Shown: positions 1 through 9,000 of the stretch, piece by piece
Layout: every line of letters starts with the position of its first letter
Position numbering within the stretch: the stretch's first letter is position 1
Source: CALZJC01 sp963781065
GTDB lineage: Bacteria > Acidobacteriota > Thermoanaerobaculia > Multivoradales > JAHEKO01
NCBI GenBank assembly: GCA_963781065.1
Contig: CAWAET010000009.1
Location: 1-64,000 of the forward strand
Length of the DNA: 64,000 nt
Direction of reading: 5' to 3'
Notes under the pieces: model-generated
What the model was told of the DNA's origin: nothing
The model's database searches: none
Seen by the model: only the letters and a program-made list of their open reading frames with translations
Translations under genes and position numbers: made by a program

Positions 1-101
1 TTCAGCTCTGCCGGTACCTGGGCGATAGCGGCGGCGAGAGCCGATAGCGACCCCCAGACGAGCAGCCAGACGACCTTTCTTGCGACGTTCGTTGAGCTCA
101 T
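1..101 (-). CDS. N-terminus of an unidentified exported protein (runs off the window)
   Basis: The first 33 codons of a minus-strand gene lie at the window edge, starting with ATG at 101. The translation begins MSSTNVARKVVWLL and continues into a hydrophobic stretch ending around ALAAAIAQV, a textbook signal peptide with an AxA-type cleavage site. The mature protein lies outside the window, so no function can be assigned. The upstream bases on the minus strand (GGACCGTGAG just before ATG) give a passable ribosome binding site. Another exported protein (DUF1566) follows on the same strand, with about 100 bp between. Confidence 0.6.
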   Translation of the reverse strand, partial: MSSTNVARKVVWLLVWGSLSALAAAIAQVPAEL

Positions 102-202
102 CTCACGGTCCTGCTCGGTGAGACCCTAGGGGCCTCGGAGGTCGATTCAAAGCGCGAAGAAAGATCCTAACAGAGGCGTGCAAGCGCGGCCGTCTCGACC
201 GA

Positions 203-988
203 TCAGCGTCTGCCGCGAACCGGCCAGACGTAATGGCCGTCGGTCTTGGGGCCGTCGCCGACGACGCCGCCGTTCAGACTCACCACCCAGGCATAGTGGG
301 TGGCCCTGGCGTGGGTGGTAGACGACCAATAGAAAGCCCCCCGCACGCCGCAGAAGGGATCGTCCTCAACCCACTTGCCCGTCCCTGCCGTGTTCGGCAC
401 CGCTGGGGAGACCACACCGTAATGCACCAGGCTCTGCATTTCCCGCACGTTCGGCAAGCGCCATGCACCCGCTGTTGAGCCGTCCGCCAGACCGCAGTCG
501 TTGTTGGCCCCACCACAGTCGGTGCACCCGTCGGACAGGGCCTCGACGTTTGCCAGGGCATCCGCCCAAAACAGAGTCCCGAAACAGTTCGCGTCCTTGA
601 GCCAGATCAGACCCGTCAGATTGTCGTTTACCGTGCCGTTACCGTTGTCCACGAATCGCGGGTTCGGCCAGGTCGCGCCTAGCTGGAGGTCCCCGTCCTG
701 GCCCAGGCCGATGCCTGCGCCACATGTGACTACCTCACCGGCCACGTCGTAGCACGTCCTCTGGCCCGTTCTGGGCACTTGGGTCGTCCCCGAAGCTGGG
801 GGCAACGCCTCTGCGTTCAGGAGATCCGCATCGGCACTCGTCACCTGGAATCCGTGGTCGATGAAGCCCTGCTGCGCCTCCCCATCGCTGTCAGTGGTGA
901 TCGTCGCCTGCGACCAGGCCGGAGAGGCGGCTACCATGACCAGAACTACCACCGCCCCAAACGCCGCTAGATAGACGCCTCGCTTCAT
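203..988 (-). CDS. Exported DUF1566 (Lcl C-terminal domain) protein
   Basis: A secreted protein of 261 residues. I chose the ATG at 988 because AGGAGGT lies six bases upstream; an in-frame ATG five codons earlier would place that Shine-Dalgarno inside the gene. Residues 1-26 form a signal peptide ending near SPAWSQA. The C-terminal two thirds carries the DUF1566 pattern: FVDNGNGTVNDNLTGLIWLK, then a Cys-rich loop, WRLPNVREMQSL, YWSSTT and a final YVWPVRGRR. Proteins of this family are surface or periplasmic and mostly uncharacterised; some relate to fibronectin-binding or C-type-lectin-like folds. It stands alone. The 230 bp to its right form a divergent spacer with the SGNH gene. Confidence 0.85.
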   Translation of the reverse strand: MKRGVYLAAFGAVVVLVMVAASPAWSQATITTDSDGEAQQGFIDHGFQVTSADADLLNAEALPPASGTTQVPRTGQRTCYDVAGEVVTCGAGIGLGQDGDLQLGATWPNPRFVDNGNGTVNDNLTGLIWLKDANCFGTLFWADALANVEALSDGCTDCGGANNDCGLADGSTAGAWRLPNVREMQSLVHYGVVSPAVPNTAGTGKWVEDDPFCGVRGAFYWSSTTHARATHYAWVVSLNGGVVGDGPKTDGHYVWPVRGRR

Positions 989-1003
989 TCCGCACCTCCT
1001 CAT

Positions 1004-1234
1004 GGGGACACGGGCGCTGCGAACCGATCCTGCGCCGCATGCAGTTCCCCGCCTTTGCTAACTGGGCCGGGATCATACGCCACAGGCGGTGAGCCCCAGC
1101 CTCGACAGGCCAGCTTCCTTGCCAGATCTGAGTTCCCACATCCGACTCGGTCGGGTTGGGGCGCAATACAATGCGGCGGGCTCTCGGCAAGCCCTCGCTG
1201 CGGCGCTTCAAGGTCCTGACTTTCAAGGGAGTTC
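1004..1234. other. Divergent intergenic region
   Basis: About 230 bp separate the DUF1566 gene (leftward) from the SGNH/MBOAT pair (rightward). No convincing open reading frame, repeat or hairpin is visible. It must hold both promoters, but I see no match strong enough to place them. AAGGGA six bases before the ATG at 1235 serves as the ribosome binding site of the SGNH gene. Confidence 0.4.
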
Positions 1235-2347
1235 ATGAATCGCCACGAGGAGATCCCGGTCCTGCCCGAGCCGTCGCCCTGGCGCCGCTGGTGGGCTGCC
1301 CCCCTGGCAGTTGCCCTGGCCGGAATCGCGGCTGCCGGCCTGCTGTGGGGGTACCGGATCGTCGCGGATCGGCTGCACGATCCAAAGATCGACTACCTGA
1401 GCCAGAAGCTCGAGCTGGCGCGGCGATCGACCGCCGATGTGGTGTTTGTGGGCACCAGCGTGGTCTACCGGAATATCGACACCGGCGAGCTGAACCGGCG
1501 GGCGGCGGCGAGCGGCTGTGATCTCGATTTTCTCAATCTGGGCCTGCCGGCGATGAGCGTGGCCGAGTTCAAGCTGATGATCGACAGCATCGGCCAGGAC
1601 GGCCCGGCGCCGCGGCAGATCGTCTTTCAACCCCAGTTATACGACGGCCTGACGCGGGTCGACTCGCGCCGGTCCTCCTATGGGAACCGCCTCGACGCCC
1701 TGGACGTAGCGCTGGCCAGCCTCGATGCGAGAAGCACGACAGCGCGGATCGCCTCGCTGCCCAGCCATGAGGGGGACAGCCTGGAGGCGCGTCTGGCGTT
1801 CGCCCGCCATTGGGCGCTCTCCTCGCTGCGCGCTGGCGAGGCGGCCCATTGGCTGCTGCGCGACGAGCCGTCACGCTATGACGCCGAGATGGGCCGGCTC
1901 CACCGGCGCGGCGCCGGCCATGTGTCGCTCGAGGAGGATCCCCACCGGCAGGGTAGGTCACAGGTGCGCCAGAGATTCCTGCGCGACCTCGCGACGTGGC
2001 GCGAGCGAGCCGAGAGCGCCCGGGCCCGGGCGCGCGCCTCTCGCGAACAGAGTCTGTCGAAGGAGTTGCCGGAAGGCGATCGTCGCCTGCACGAGCGGCT
2101 GCTCGCCATCGCCGGCTCACCCGGCGCGGAACCGATGGTCATCTTCCCGCCGATGACCGCCTACAGTCCGCCGCTGGTCGACTTCTACCGCCGCCGGCTG
2201 GGCGAGCACGGGGTCCTCGACTTCGCCTTCGACCGCTTTCCGGAGTTCCTGGATGACCGGCTTTGGCACGACAACGCCCACCTCAACCGGGACGGCAGCC
2301 GGCTGCTGAGCGAGCGGCTCCTTCCGCGCTTCTGCGGTCCGGGCTGA
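1235..2347 (+). CDS. Membrane-anchored SGNH-fold protein (DltD/AlgX-like O-acyl transfer partner)
   Basis: A protein of 370 residues with one N-terminal membrane segment (about residues 22-42) and an extracytoplasmic domain. VVFVGTS at about residue 69-75 fits the block I nucleophile (GDS/GTS) of SGNH hydrolases. WHDNAHLN near the C-terminus fits block V with the catalytic Asp/His pair. The gene sits 13 bp before an MBOAT acyltransferase gene. That pairing is established for DltB/DltD, AlgI/AlgX-J and PatA/PatB systems, in which the MBOAT protein exports an acyl group and the SGNH partner transfers it to a surface polymer. The acceptor polymer here is unknown because no polysaccharide genes lie nearby. 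ATG at 1235 is preceded by AAGGGA. Confidence 0.75.
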   Translation: MNRHEEIPVLPEPSPWRRWWAAPLAVALAGIAAAGLLWGYRIVADRLHDPKIDYLSQKLELARRSTADVVFVGTSVVYRNIDTGELNRRAAASGCDLDFLNLGLPAMSVAEFKLMIDSIGQDGPAPRQIVFQPQLYDGLTRVDSRRSSYGNRLDALDVALASLDARSTTARIASLPSHEGDSLEARLAFARHWALSSLRAGEAAHWLLRDEPSRYDAEMGRLHRRGAGHVSLEEDPHRQGRSQVRQRFLRDLATWRERAESARARARASREQSLSKELPEGDRRLHERLLAIAGSPGAEPMVIFPPMTAYSPPLVDFYRRRLGEHGVLDFAFDRFPEFLDDRLWHDNAHLNRDGSRLLSERLLPRFCGPG

Positions 2348-2360
2348 AGGCAGTCGAGCG

Positions 2361-3802
2361 ATGCTCTTCTACAGCCCGGTGTTCTTCGTCTTCTTCGCGA
2401 TCACCTGCGCGGTGTATTGGTCGATTCGTTCCAACGCGGCGCGCAAGGCGCTGCTACTGGTCGCCAGCTACGTCTTCTACGCCGCGTGGGATTGGCGGTT
2501 CCTGTCTCTGATCCTGTTTTCGACCCTGCTCGACTACATCGTCGGGCTGCGGCTGGCGGCAACCTCCTCGGCAAGGGCGAGGCGTGGCTACCTGGTGGCG
2601 TCGCTGATCGGGAACCTCGGCGTCCTGGGCTTCTTCAAGTACTTCGGCTTCTTCGTCCGCGAGCTGAGTGAGCTGGGCGCGTGGCTGGGGCTCGCCGTGG
2701 AGGATCCGGCGCTCGAGATCATCCTGCCGGTCGGCATCAGCTTCTACACGTTCCAGACCCTGAGCTACACGATCGACGTCTACCGCGGGCGGCTCGCGGC
2801 GCGGCGCAACCTGCTCGACTTCGCGCTGTTCGTCGCCTTCTTCCCGCAGCTGGTCGCCGGGCCGATCGTGCGCGCCGGCGCAGTTCCTGCCGCAGCTCGA
2901 GCTCGGCGCGCGCGTCGCGGCGACGGTGCCGCTGGCGGTCCTGTATCGCGCTGTTCCTCGTCGGGCTGCTTCAAGAAGGTCGTCATCGCCGACAACCTCG
3001 GCACGCTCGTCGACCCGGTCTTCGCCCAGCCGGAGCTGTTCCACTCCGGTGCGGTCTACGTGGCGGTGGCTCGCCTTCGCGTTCCAGATCTACTGCGACT
3101 TCTCCGGCTACTCCGACATGGCGATCGCGGCTGCGCGACGGCTGCTCGGCTTCGCGCTTGCCGATCAACTTCGACCTGCCCTACTTCGCCGTCGAACCTC
3201 GCCGAGTTCTGGCGCCGCTGGCACATCTCGCTGTCGACCTGGCTGCGCGACTACCTCTACATCCCGCTCGGCGGCAACCGCAGGGGCCGGCTGCGGCACG
3301 TACCGCGAACCTGCTGCTCACCATGCTGCTCGGCGGCCTCTGGCACGGCGCCGCCTGGACCTTCGTGGTCTGGGGCCTGCTGCACGGGGCCGCCCTGGCC
3401 GTCCATCACCTGTGGGCCGAGCGGCGCGGCAGAGACGAGATGGCGCGCGGTCCCGGCAGCCGAACCGGCCGCCTGGGCCAGGTGGTCGCGATCGCGGCGA
3501 CCTGCTGGTTCGTCGGCCTGTGCTGGATCTTCTTCCGCGCGCCGTCGCTGCCGCACGCGCTGACCATGACCCGGGCCTATCTGCTCGTCGGCTCCGGGGA
3601 GCTCGAGCCGTACGGCCTGCTGGTCGTCGCGGGGCTGTTGGGGTTGGCGGTCATTCACGCGGTGGCGATGCGTCTGCAGCCGGTTCTGCGGGCGGAGAGC
3701 CTGGGGCCCACGGCCTTCGGCCTGCTGGCCGGAGCGCTGATCGCGGTCAACGTCCTCTTCATGGCCCGCGAGACCGCGCCGTTCATCTACTTCCAGTTCT
3801 GA
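2361..3802 (+). pseudogene. MBOAT-family O-acyltransferase, interrupted by eight +1 insertions
   Basis: An AlgI/DltB-like membrane-bound O-acyltransferase. The first 170 codons are clean and hydrophobic (MLFYSPVFF..., FKYFGFFVREL, LPVGISFYTFQTLSYTIDVY). Between about 2880 and 3307 the conserved MBOAT sequence continues but changes frame eight times, each explained by one extra G or C between codons (near 2880, 2947, 2969, 3069, 3157, 3194, 3297 and 3307). Correcting them restores FKKVVIADNL, FQIYCDFSGYSDMAI, LPINFDLPYFA, NLAEFWRRWHISLSTWLRDY and GGLWHGAAWTF, including the family's active-site His. From about 3308 to 3802 the gene is again clean through the last membrane helices. Intact coding on both sides and confinement of all changes to 430 bp suggest sequence error more than decay. 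As written, the product is truncated. Confidence 0.8.
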
Positions 3803-3805
3803 CCC

Positions 3806-3826
3806 CCATGTGAGGTTCCCACATGG
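3806..3826. terminator. Bidirectional hairpin between convergent genes
   Basis: CCATGTG (3806-3812) and CACATGG (3820-3826) are perfect complements around a 7-base loop, exactly between the stop of the MBOAT gene and the stop of the convergent DUF1554 gene. There is no long T tract, so it is a weak terminator candidate or an mRNA 3'-end stabiliser. Confidence 0.4.
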
Positions 3827-3827
3827 C

Positions 3828-5159
3828 CTACTGCTCGAAGCAATAGAGGTGGAACTGGTTCGAGCACCCGATGTTGCTCGAACCGGTGCCGGTCCAGCTG
3901 CCGCCGGTGGAGGTGGCCTGGCCGTACTTGCCCGCCTGGAAGGCGCAGTCGCCCGCCGTCCAGTTCGGCGAGCCGCAGGTCCAGGTCCACATCCCGGTGT
4001 CGTCGGGCCCGATGCCCACCGCGCACTGGGTCGAGTTGTCCCAGGCGGTGGCGTTGGTGCGGGTATTGGTCCACACCCGGGTCTCCCCGCCCACCGGGTT
4101 GCCGTGCTCGTCGATGTCGATGGCGTGGTCCAGGCTGCCGTCGATCAGGTCGGCCCAGTCGTCCGCCACCTTGGTGCCGTTGACCAGCTTGTACGGCTCG
4201 GTGGACTGGGTGAAGCGGTCGACCACGCCGTGAGGCAGCGGGCCGGCTCCGGTATCGACACGGCCGCTGATCCAGGCCTTGAAGGTGCCCGACAGGCCGG
4301 CCGCGCCGGCGGCGTCCTGGCAGCGCTGGTCGGCCGCTAGATGGCCGAGGACCTTCTGGCCGCCGCCGAAGTTACCGTCGAACAGCTGGCTCGAGACAAA
4401 GACGATCTTGCCCGCCGGCGCCGGCGGCGCCACGTCGGTGGGATCCAGGCGGATCTTGTACTCGATGACATTGCCCCAGATCGGCCTGAAGTCGCAGTCG
4501 CCTTTGGGCGACAGATTCCAGGAGAGGATCGACCGGGCGCGCAGCGTCCTGCCGTTGAGCTCGAGCTCCTTCATCACACCCCCGGCCTTGGCGGTCACCG
4601 CGGTGTACCAGTCGGGGCTGCCGGTCTGGGCGTTGGCCAGGTGGACCCGGTCCAGAGCCACCGGCTGCCAAGCGTTGTTCAAGTGCACGCAGCTGAGGAC
4701 GTACTCGTAGCTGCCCGGCACCGGGAAGGCGCCGAAGCCGTTGGGCTGTCGGATCTCCACCGGACAGGCGAAGACCCGCTTCTGCGGCTCGTAGCCGCAG
4801 CACCGCAGCCGCTCGTAGAAGAGGCTGCCGGCATACACCAGCCGGCCGCAGTACTCGTGCTCGGCCAGCTCGCTGCGCGGGATCTCGGCCCCCTCCTTGG
4901 CGCAGTAGCGGTACTTCTCCTGGATCTCGCGGCGGACGGAGACGTCGTCGTTCTCGGCCAGGAGCTTTGCCAGTTCCTCGCGCACCTCCGGCGGGCAACG
5001 CGTCTCGCCCGTCATGCGGACCTTCTGGATCATCGGGGCCTTCTGGACCACCTGGCCCTTCTGCATCTGGACGGTCTTCTGGGCCAGCGCCGGAGCGTTG
5101 AGCGCGAAGGCGAGAGCGGCGAGCAGAGCGAGAAGCACAGCGGGGCGTCGGGCAATCAT
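3828..5159 (-). CDS. Exported protein with C-terminal DUF1554 domain
   Basis: 443 residues from ATG at 5159, which has GGAGGGACTG directly upstream; a longer in-frame reading to 5327 lacks such a site. Residues 1-27 are a signal peptide (VLLALLAALAFALNAPALAQ). Residues about 55-290 are a Cys-containing domain I do not recognise (pairs such as CGRLVY, LRCCGYE, FACPVE suggest disulphides). Residues about 295-443 match DUF1554: KIVFVSSQLFDGNFGG, the GLSGTFKAWIS motif, a long Asp/Thr-rich middle, TWTCGSPNW and a terminal HLYCFEQ. DUF1554 is known from Leptospira and other surface proteins with a collagen-XV/endostatin-like fold; the role is unknown. It lies between the MBOAT pair and a decayed nucleotidyltransferase module. 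Confidence 0.8.
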   Translation of the reverse strand: MIARRPAVLLALLAALAFALNAPALAQKTVQMQKGQVVQKAPMIQKVRMTGETRCPPEVREELAKLLAENDDVSVRREIQEKYRYCAKEGAEIPRSELAEHEYCGRLVYAGSLFYERLRCCGYEPQKRVFACPVEIRQPNGFGAFPVPGSYEYVLSCVHLNNAWQPVALDRVHLANAQTGSPDWYTAVTAKAGGVMKELELNGRTLRARSILSWNLSPKGDCDFRPIWGNVIEYKIRLDPTDVAPPAPAGKIVFVSSQLFDGNFGGGQKVLGHLAADQRCQDAAGAAGLSGTFKAWISGRVDTGAGPLPHGVVDRFTQSTEPYKLVNGTKVADDWADLIDGSLDHAIDIDEHGNPVGGETRVWTNTRTNATAWDNSTQCAVGIGPDDTGMWTWTCGSPNWTAGDCAFQAGKYGQATSTGGSWTGTGSSNIGCSNQFHLYCFEQ

Positions 5160-5325
5160 CAGTCCCTCCTGACTCGGTTGTCGGATGCAACGAGCGTAAT
5201 TCCACGGTTCGAGGTATGCAAGGCGCCCCCGGACTGCCGTTTTCGCCCGGATCTCGGGTCTCCAGACCTCTCGCCTCTCCACCCTCCCGAGGAGCCATGG
5301 GGGAAAGGTCACGATACAATGAGGC

Positions 5326-5526
5326 ATGTCGATCGAGGATCGTAGCGCCGAACGTCGCCGGCGGATGGTGGCCCACCGGGCGACGAGCTTCGAGGATGCC
5401 GAGGCCTGGGATCTCGATTTCTGGCAGTCGGTGACTCCCGAGGAACGGCTGTCGGCGCTGGTGGCGATTCGGCGCGATGTCGAGGCGGTCGAGGCCGGGC
5501 GCGACGATCGATCGGCGGAGAGTTGA
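5326..5526 (+). CDS. Small acidic/basic protein upstream of a nucleotidyltransferase remnant
   Basis: 66 residues beginning MSIEDRSAERRRRM, with WDLDFWQSVTPEERL in the middle. Proteins with this look (a short helical protein containing a D-x-x-FW-x-x-x-TPEER core) commonly precede nucleotidyltransferase genes of minimal toxin-antitoxin or AbiEii-like modules, and here such a gene remnant follows after 3 bp. Its role is inferred only from that position. The ribosome binding site is poor (ATGAGGC before ATG). Confidence 0.5.
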   Translation: MSIEDRSAERRRRMVAHRATSFEDAEAWDLDFWQSVTPEERLSALVAIRRDVEAVEAGRDDRSAES

Positions 5527-5529
5527 CGG

Positions 5530-5879
5530 TTGGATACCGTCCGGGACTTCGAGGATCTGCTCGAACTGCTCGGACGTTTCGAGGTTCGCTACCTCGTGAT
5601 CGTTCGGTAGCCCACACCTGCTCGACGCCGGACGCACTCACGAGGTCTTGCAACTCGGCGTGGCTCCCAACCGGACCGATCTGCTGCAGGATGCCGGTGG
5701 CCCGGACTTCGAACGCGCCTGGGCTCGTCGCGTCGAAGGCCGCTACGGCAGCACCCGGGTCCACTGGATCGACATCGACACCCTCATCGAGATCCAAGAG
5801 CGGGATCGACCACCCGCGCCACCAGGAGGACGCGCGCGTACTGCGGATCGTTCGCGAGCGCCAGCGTCGCGAAGGGTAG
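5530..5879 (+). pseudogene. Nucleotidyltransferase-like gene remnant with internal deletion
   Basis: Starts TTG at 5530 (LDTVRDFEDLLELLGRFEVR, then YLVIV) and hits a stop exactly where the family continues with the GG-x-A active-site segment. The 3' half is present in another frame (LLDAGRTHEVLQLGVAP then NRTDLLQDAGG, FERAWARRVEGRYG, HWIDIDTLIEI). One extra C near 5805 shifts the last stretch (KSGIDHPRHQEDARVLRIV) again. The missing segment is the nucleotide-binding core, so this is a real deletion plus a frameshift, unlike the clean insertions elsewhere. The family resembles DUF6036/AbiEii-type nucleotidyltransferases that start with a 'how to find the residents' helix pair and end in a Lys-Asp-rich tail. 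Confidence 0.6.
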
Positions 5880-6090
5880 CCGCTCAGGCTGACGCCCGGA
5901 AGGCTGGGTGCTGGAAGTTGCAAGGCTGGGCCAGCGCGTCGCGCTGCCGGCCGGGGGGCTCCCCCGGGCCCGCCTCACATGGTTCTCGCGAGCCCTTCGG
6001 CCCGCGTATTCAGCAGCTTGCCCAGGAGGATGCCGTTGATATCTCGGACAACGGCCTTCCAAGCCGTTGGTCGCGGCCCCCCCCCCCGCC
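5880..6090. other. Non-coding stretch with an 11-base C run
   Basis: About 210 bp between the nucleotidyltransferase remnant and the stop codon of the alpha-2-macroglobulin gene. It contains a run of 11 C at 6077-6087. No gene can be supported, although a 32-codon minus-strand stretch (TAWKAVVRDINGILLGKLLN) reads like a protein fragment without a start. Confidence 0.4.
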
Positions 6091-9000
6091 CTACTCCACC
6101 ACCAACCGATCCCCCGCCGAGTAGGCGGTGAACTCCGGCGCGTACATCGACTGCAGGGTCGCCGGGCCGACCCGGAAGGCGCCGGCGGTGGCGGCGCGTA
6201 GGCGGTAGCGCAGGGTGTACTCGCCGGCCGGCAGCCATTCGAAGAAGAAGTTGATGCCGCTGTCGCGGATCTCCTCGTAGCGGCCGATCCCGAGGTCCCA
6301 CTTGTAGCCCGAGCGCTGGGAGTCGGGCTCGAAGCCGGCGCCGCGGGGGTCGCGCAGGTGGACGTACTCGGCGGCGTGGCGGGCGCTGACCGACAGCTCC
6401 ACCTCGACCGCGTCGCCCACCGCCACCCGCGCCCCCTCGGCCAGCGGCTGGAGCACCCACTCAGTGCCGTCGTGGACGCGACGGAAGAAGCGGCGGCTCA
6501 CCCGCAGCAGGTCGCCCTCGGCCTCGGCGGGCAGCCGGTCGGTCGAGAAGTGCCAGGTGGCCGAGGCGAAGAGGAACGAGGGGGTCGACTTCTCGACCAC
6601 CACCGAGGACATGGTCGCCGGGTCGATCTCGGCGCCGGGGATGACGATCTGGTTCGGCCGGCCGAGCCGATCGCCGCCGTGGGCGCCGGCGCCCGGATCG
6701 CGACCGGGCTTGGCGTCGCTCTCGCCGCCGTGCCCGGTGCCGCGCCCGGTGCCGCCCTCGACGCCAAGCTCGACACCGAGCTCAGTGATCTCGGGGTCGA
6801 GCTCGTCGGGCTCGAAGAGCATCCGCCAGCGACGCGGGCCGATCGCCACGTCCGCCTCCTCGCGCACGCCCAGGGCGCCCTCCCCCTCCAGGTAGTGGAC
6901 CAGGGCGTAGAGCACCTCGGCGGTGGCGCGGGTCGACTTCCAGTGGTTGAGCTTCTTGTTGAGCAGCAACCACTGCACCAGGCCGTGCCGCCGGGCGTCG
7001 TCGGGGGCCAGCTCGGTCATGGCACGCAGGGCCAGGGCATGGCCCTCGACGGTGTCGTTGTACCAGAGCCAGGCGCGCTCCTCGGGCGCCCAGTAGGTGC
7101 CGAGGTCCGGGTCGGTCTTCGCCGAGTCCATCACCGAGTCGAAGACCAGCCTGGCGTCCTCGTCGCGGCCGGCGCGCTTCAGGGTCATGGCCAGGTAGGC
7201 CTTGAGCAGCGGCGAGTGCTCGCGCCAGTGGGCCCAGGAGTGCTCAAGCATGGCGCGGCGCTCGGCCGCGCTGAAGACGCCGCCGGTCCAGCTGTCGTCG
7301 GGGTAGCCGGAGAGCACGTAGCCCAGGAAGGTGACGAACTGCCAGCAGCAGTCCTCCTCCACCATCCGCTTGGCGATCTCGTCGAGGTAGTGACGGTGCA
7401 TGTAGGCCCAGGCCTGCTGCACCATCGGCTGGGGGACCTCGACGTCGAACTCCACCGCCCGGGCGAAGCCGTGCAGCAGATAGAGGGTCATCCACGGTGA
7501 CGGCGGCCCACCCGGCCACCAGGGGAAGGCCCCGAGCGAGGTCTGGGCGTTCTCCAGCTCGGCCAGCGCCAGCCGGCGCTGGGCGTCGGCGATCTTGGGG
7601 TCGAGGACGCGGATCAGCTCCTCGTCCTCGCCGCCGCCGCGCGCCGCCGTCAGCCAGGGCGTTTCCACCAGCGCCATCTTGCGGTTGGGGTCGGCGGCAT
7701 CCCAGGGCTCGAGCCGGGTCTCGCGCCGGGACAGCTTGCGCGCGAGCTCGGCGACCGCCGGGTAGTCGTCGTACAGGCTGGTCAGCACGCCGGTGGACAG
7801 AAACCGGTTGAGGGTCTGCTCGGTGCACTCGTAGGGGTAGTCGACCAGGTAGGGAAGCGCCCGCAGCACCGAGGTGAACAGCTGGGCATCCAGCGTCACC
7901 ACCAGCTGGTCGTGGACCAGGCTGGGGTCGTCGCCGGCGCTCGCCAGGCCGGGGAAGCGCAGCTCGCGCCGATCCTCGCCCTCCAGAGCGGCGAAGCGCG
8001 ATTGGGCCAGGTGCAGCCGGCCAGGCAGCAGCGGTAGCGGCCGCAGCTCTCCGTCGGACAGCTCACCGGCCCGGGCCACGGCCCGCACCGCCACCTCGCC
8101 TACCCTGAGCGGCGCGGCGAGCTCGAAGTCGAGATCGGCGCCGCCCCCCGGCTCGACCTCGAACGGCACCGCCGCCACCGCCGCCGGGTCGAGCCCGAAC
8201 TCCGCCAGCAGGCTCTCGCCGCTGTCGGGATCGAGGATGTCCAACTCGAGGCTGCCGACCAGCGCCGTCTCGCCGGCATTGTTGACCAGCACCCGCACCA
8301 CCGCCCGGTCGCCTTCGCGCAGGAAGCGCGGCAGGTACGGCCGCACCAGCAGCTCCTTGACCGACCGGGCCTCCTGGCGCAGCGAGCCGCCGGCCAGGTC
8401 GCGGGTCAGGGCGTGCACCCAGACCGACCACTCGGTGACCGAGTCCGGCACCGTGAACTCGAAGGCCACCGTGCCGTCCTCCCCCAGCACCAGGTGCGGC
8501 TCCCAGAAGGCAGTCTCGGAGAAGTCGGTGCGCAGCTCGACCGGGGAGCCCTCGCCACCGCTTTCGAGGCCGCCGTCCGCCGGCGGCTGGCCAACTTCCA
8601 GCGCGGGCGCGTCGGCAGTGGCTTCGAGCAGCACGCCGTCCGGCGGCGGCTCGCCGCCGACCCGCATCGGCGCGGCGGCCATCCTCATGACCCGCCCCGG
8701 TCCGCCGCGGAACCGGGTGCCCGGCCCGCCGATGCCGTAGCCGGGATAGAAGACCAGGCGGTCGCCGCGCAGGCCGGGATAGTCCGGCAGATCGCGCCAG
8801 CCCTCCTCGGCCGCCCAGACCTCGCCGCCGGCGCCCAGGCTGCTCTGCACCCCGGGCGGCGCCCCGCGCACCGGGTAGAGGGCGTCCACCCGCGGCGGCT
8901 GGTGGGGCGCGAACAGGTCGAGGCTGCGGTCGTACATGTAGGCCAGCAGCTCGGCGGCGCCCGCGGCCAGGATCTGCTCGCCGGCGCCGCGCACCGTCAC

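Noticed and set aside
2880..3307. Programmed +1 frameshifting as an explanation for the MBOAT gene
   Set aside because: No slippery codon or stop-codon context recurs at the eight sites, and the same lesion type appears in unrelated genes. Error in the sequence is simpler, so I kept it as a check rather than a claim.
6077..6087. Phase-variable poly-C tract
   Set aside because: The 11-base run lies after the stop codon of the macroglobulin gene and before no recognisable gene, so a change in length would have no visible coding effect.
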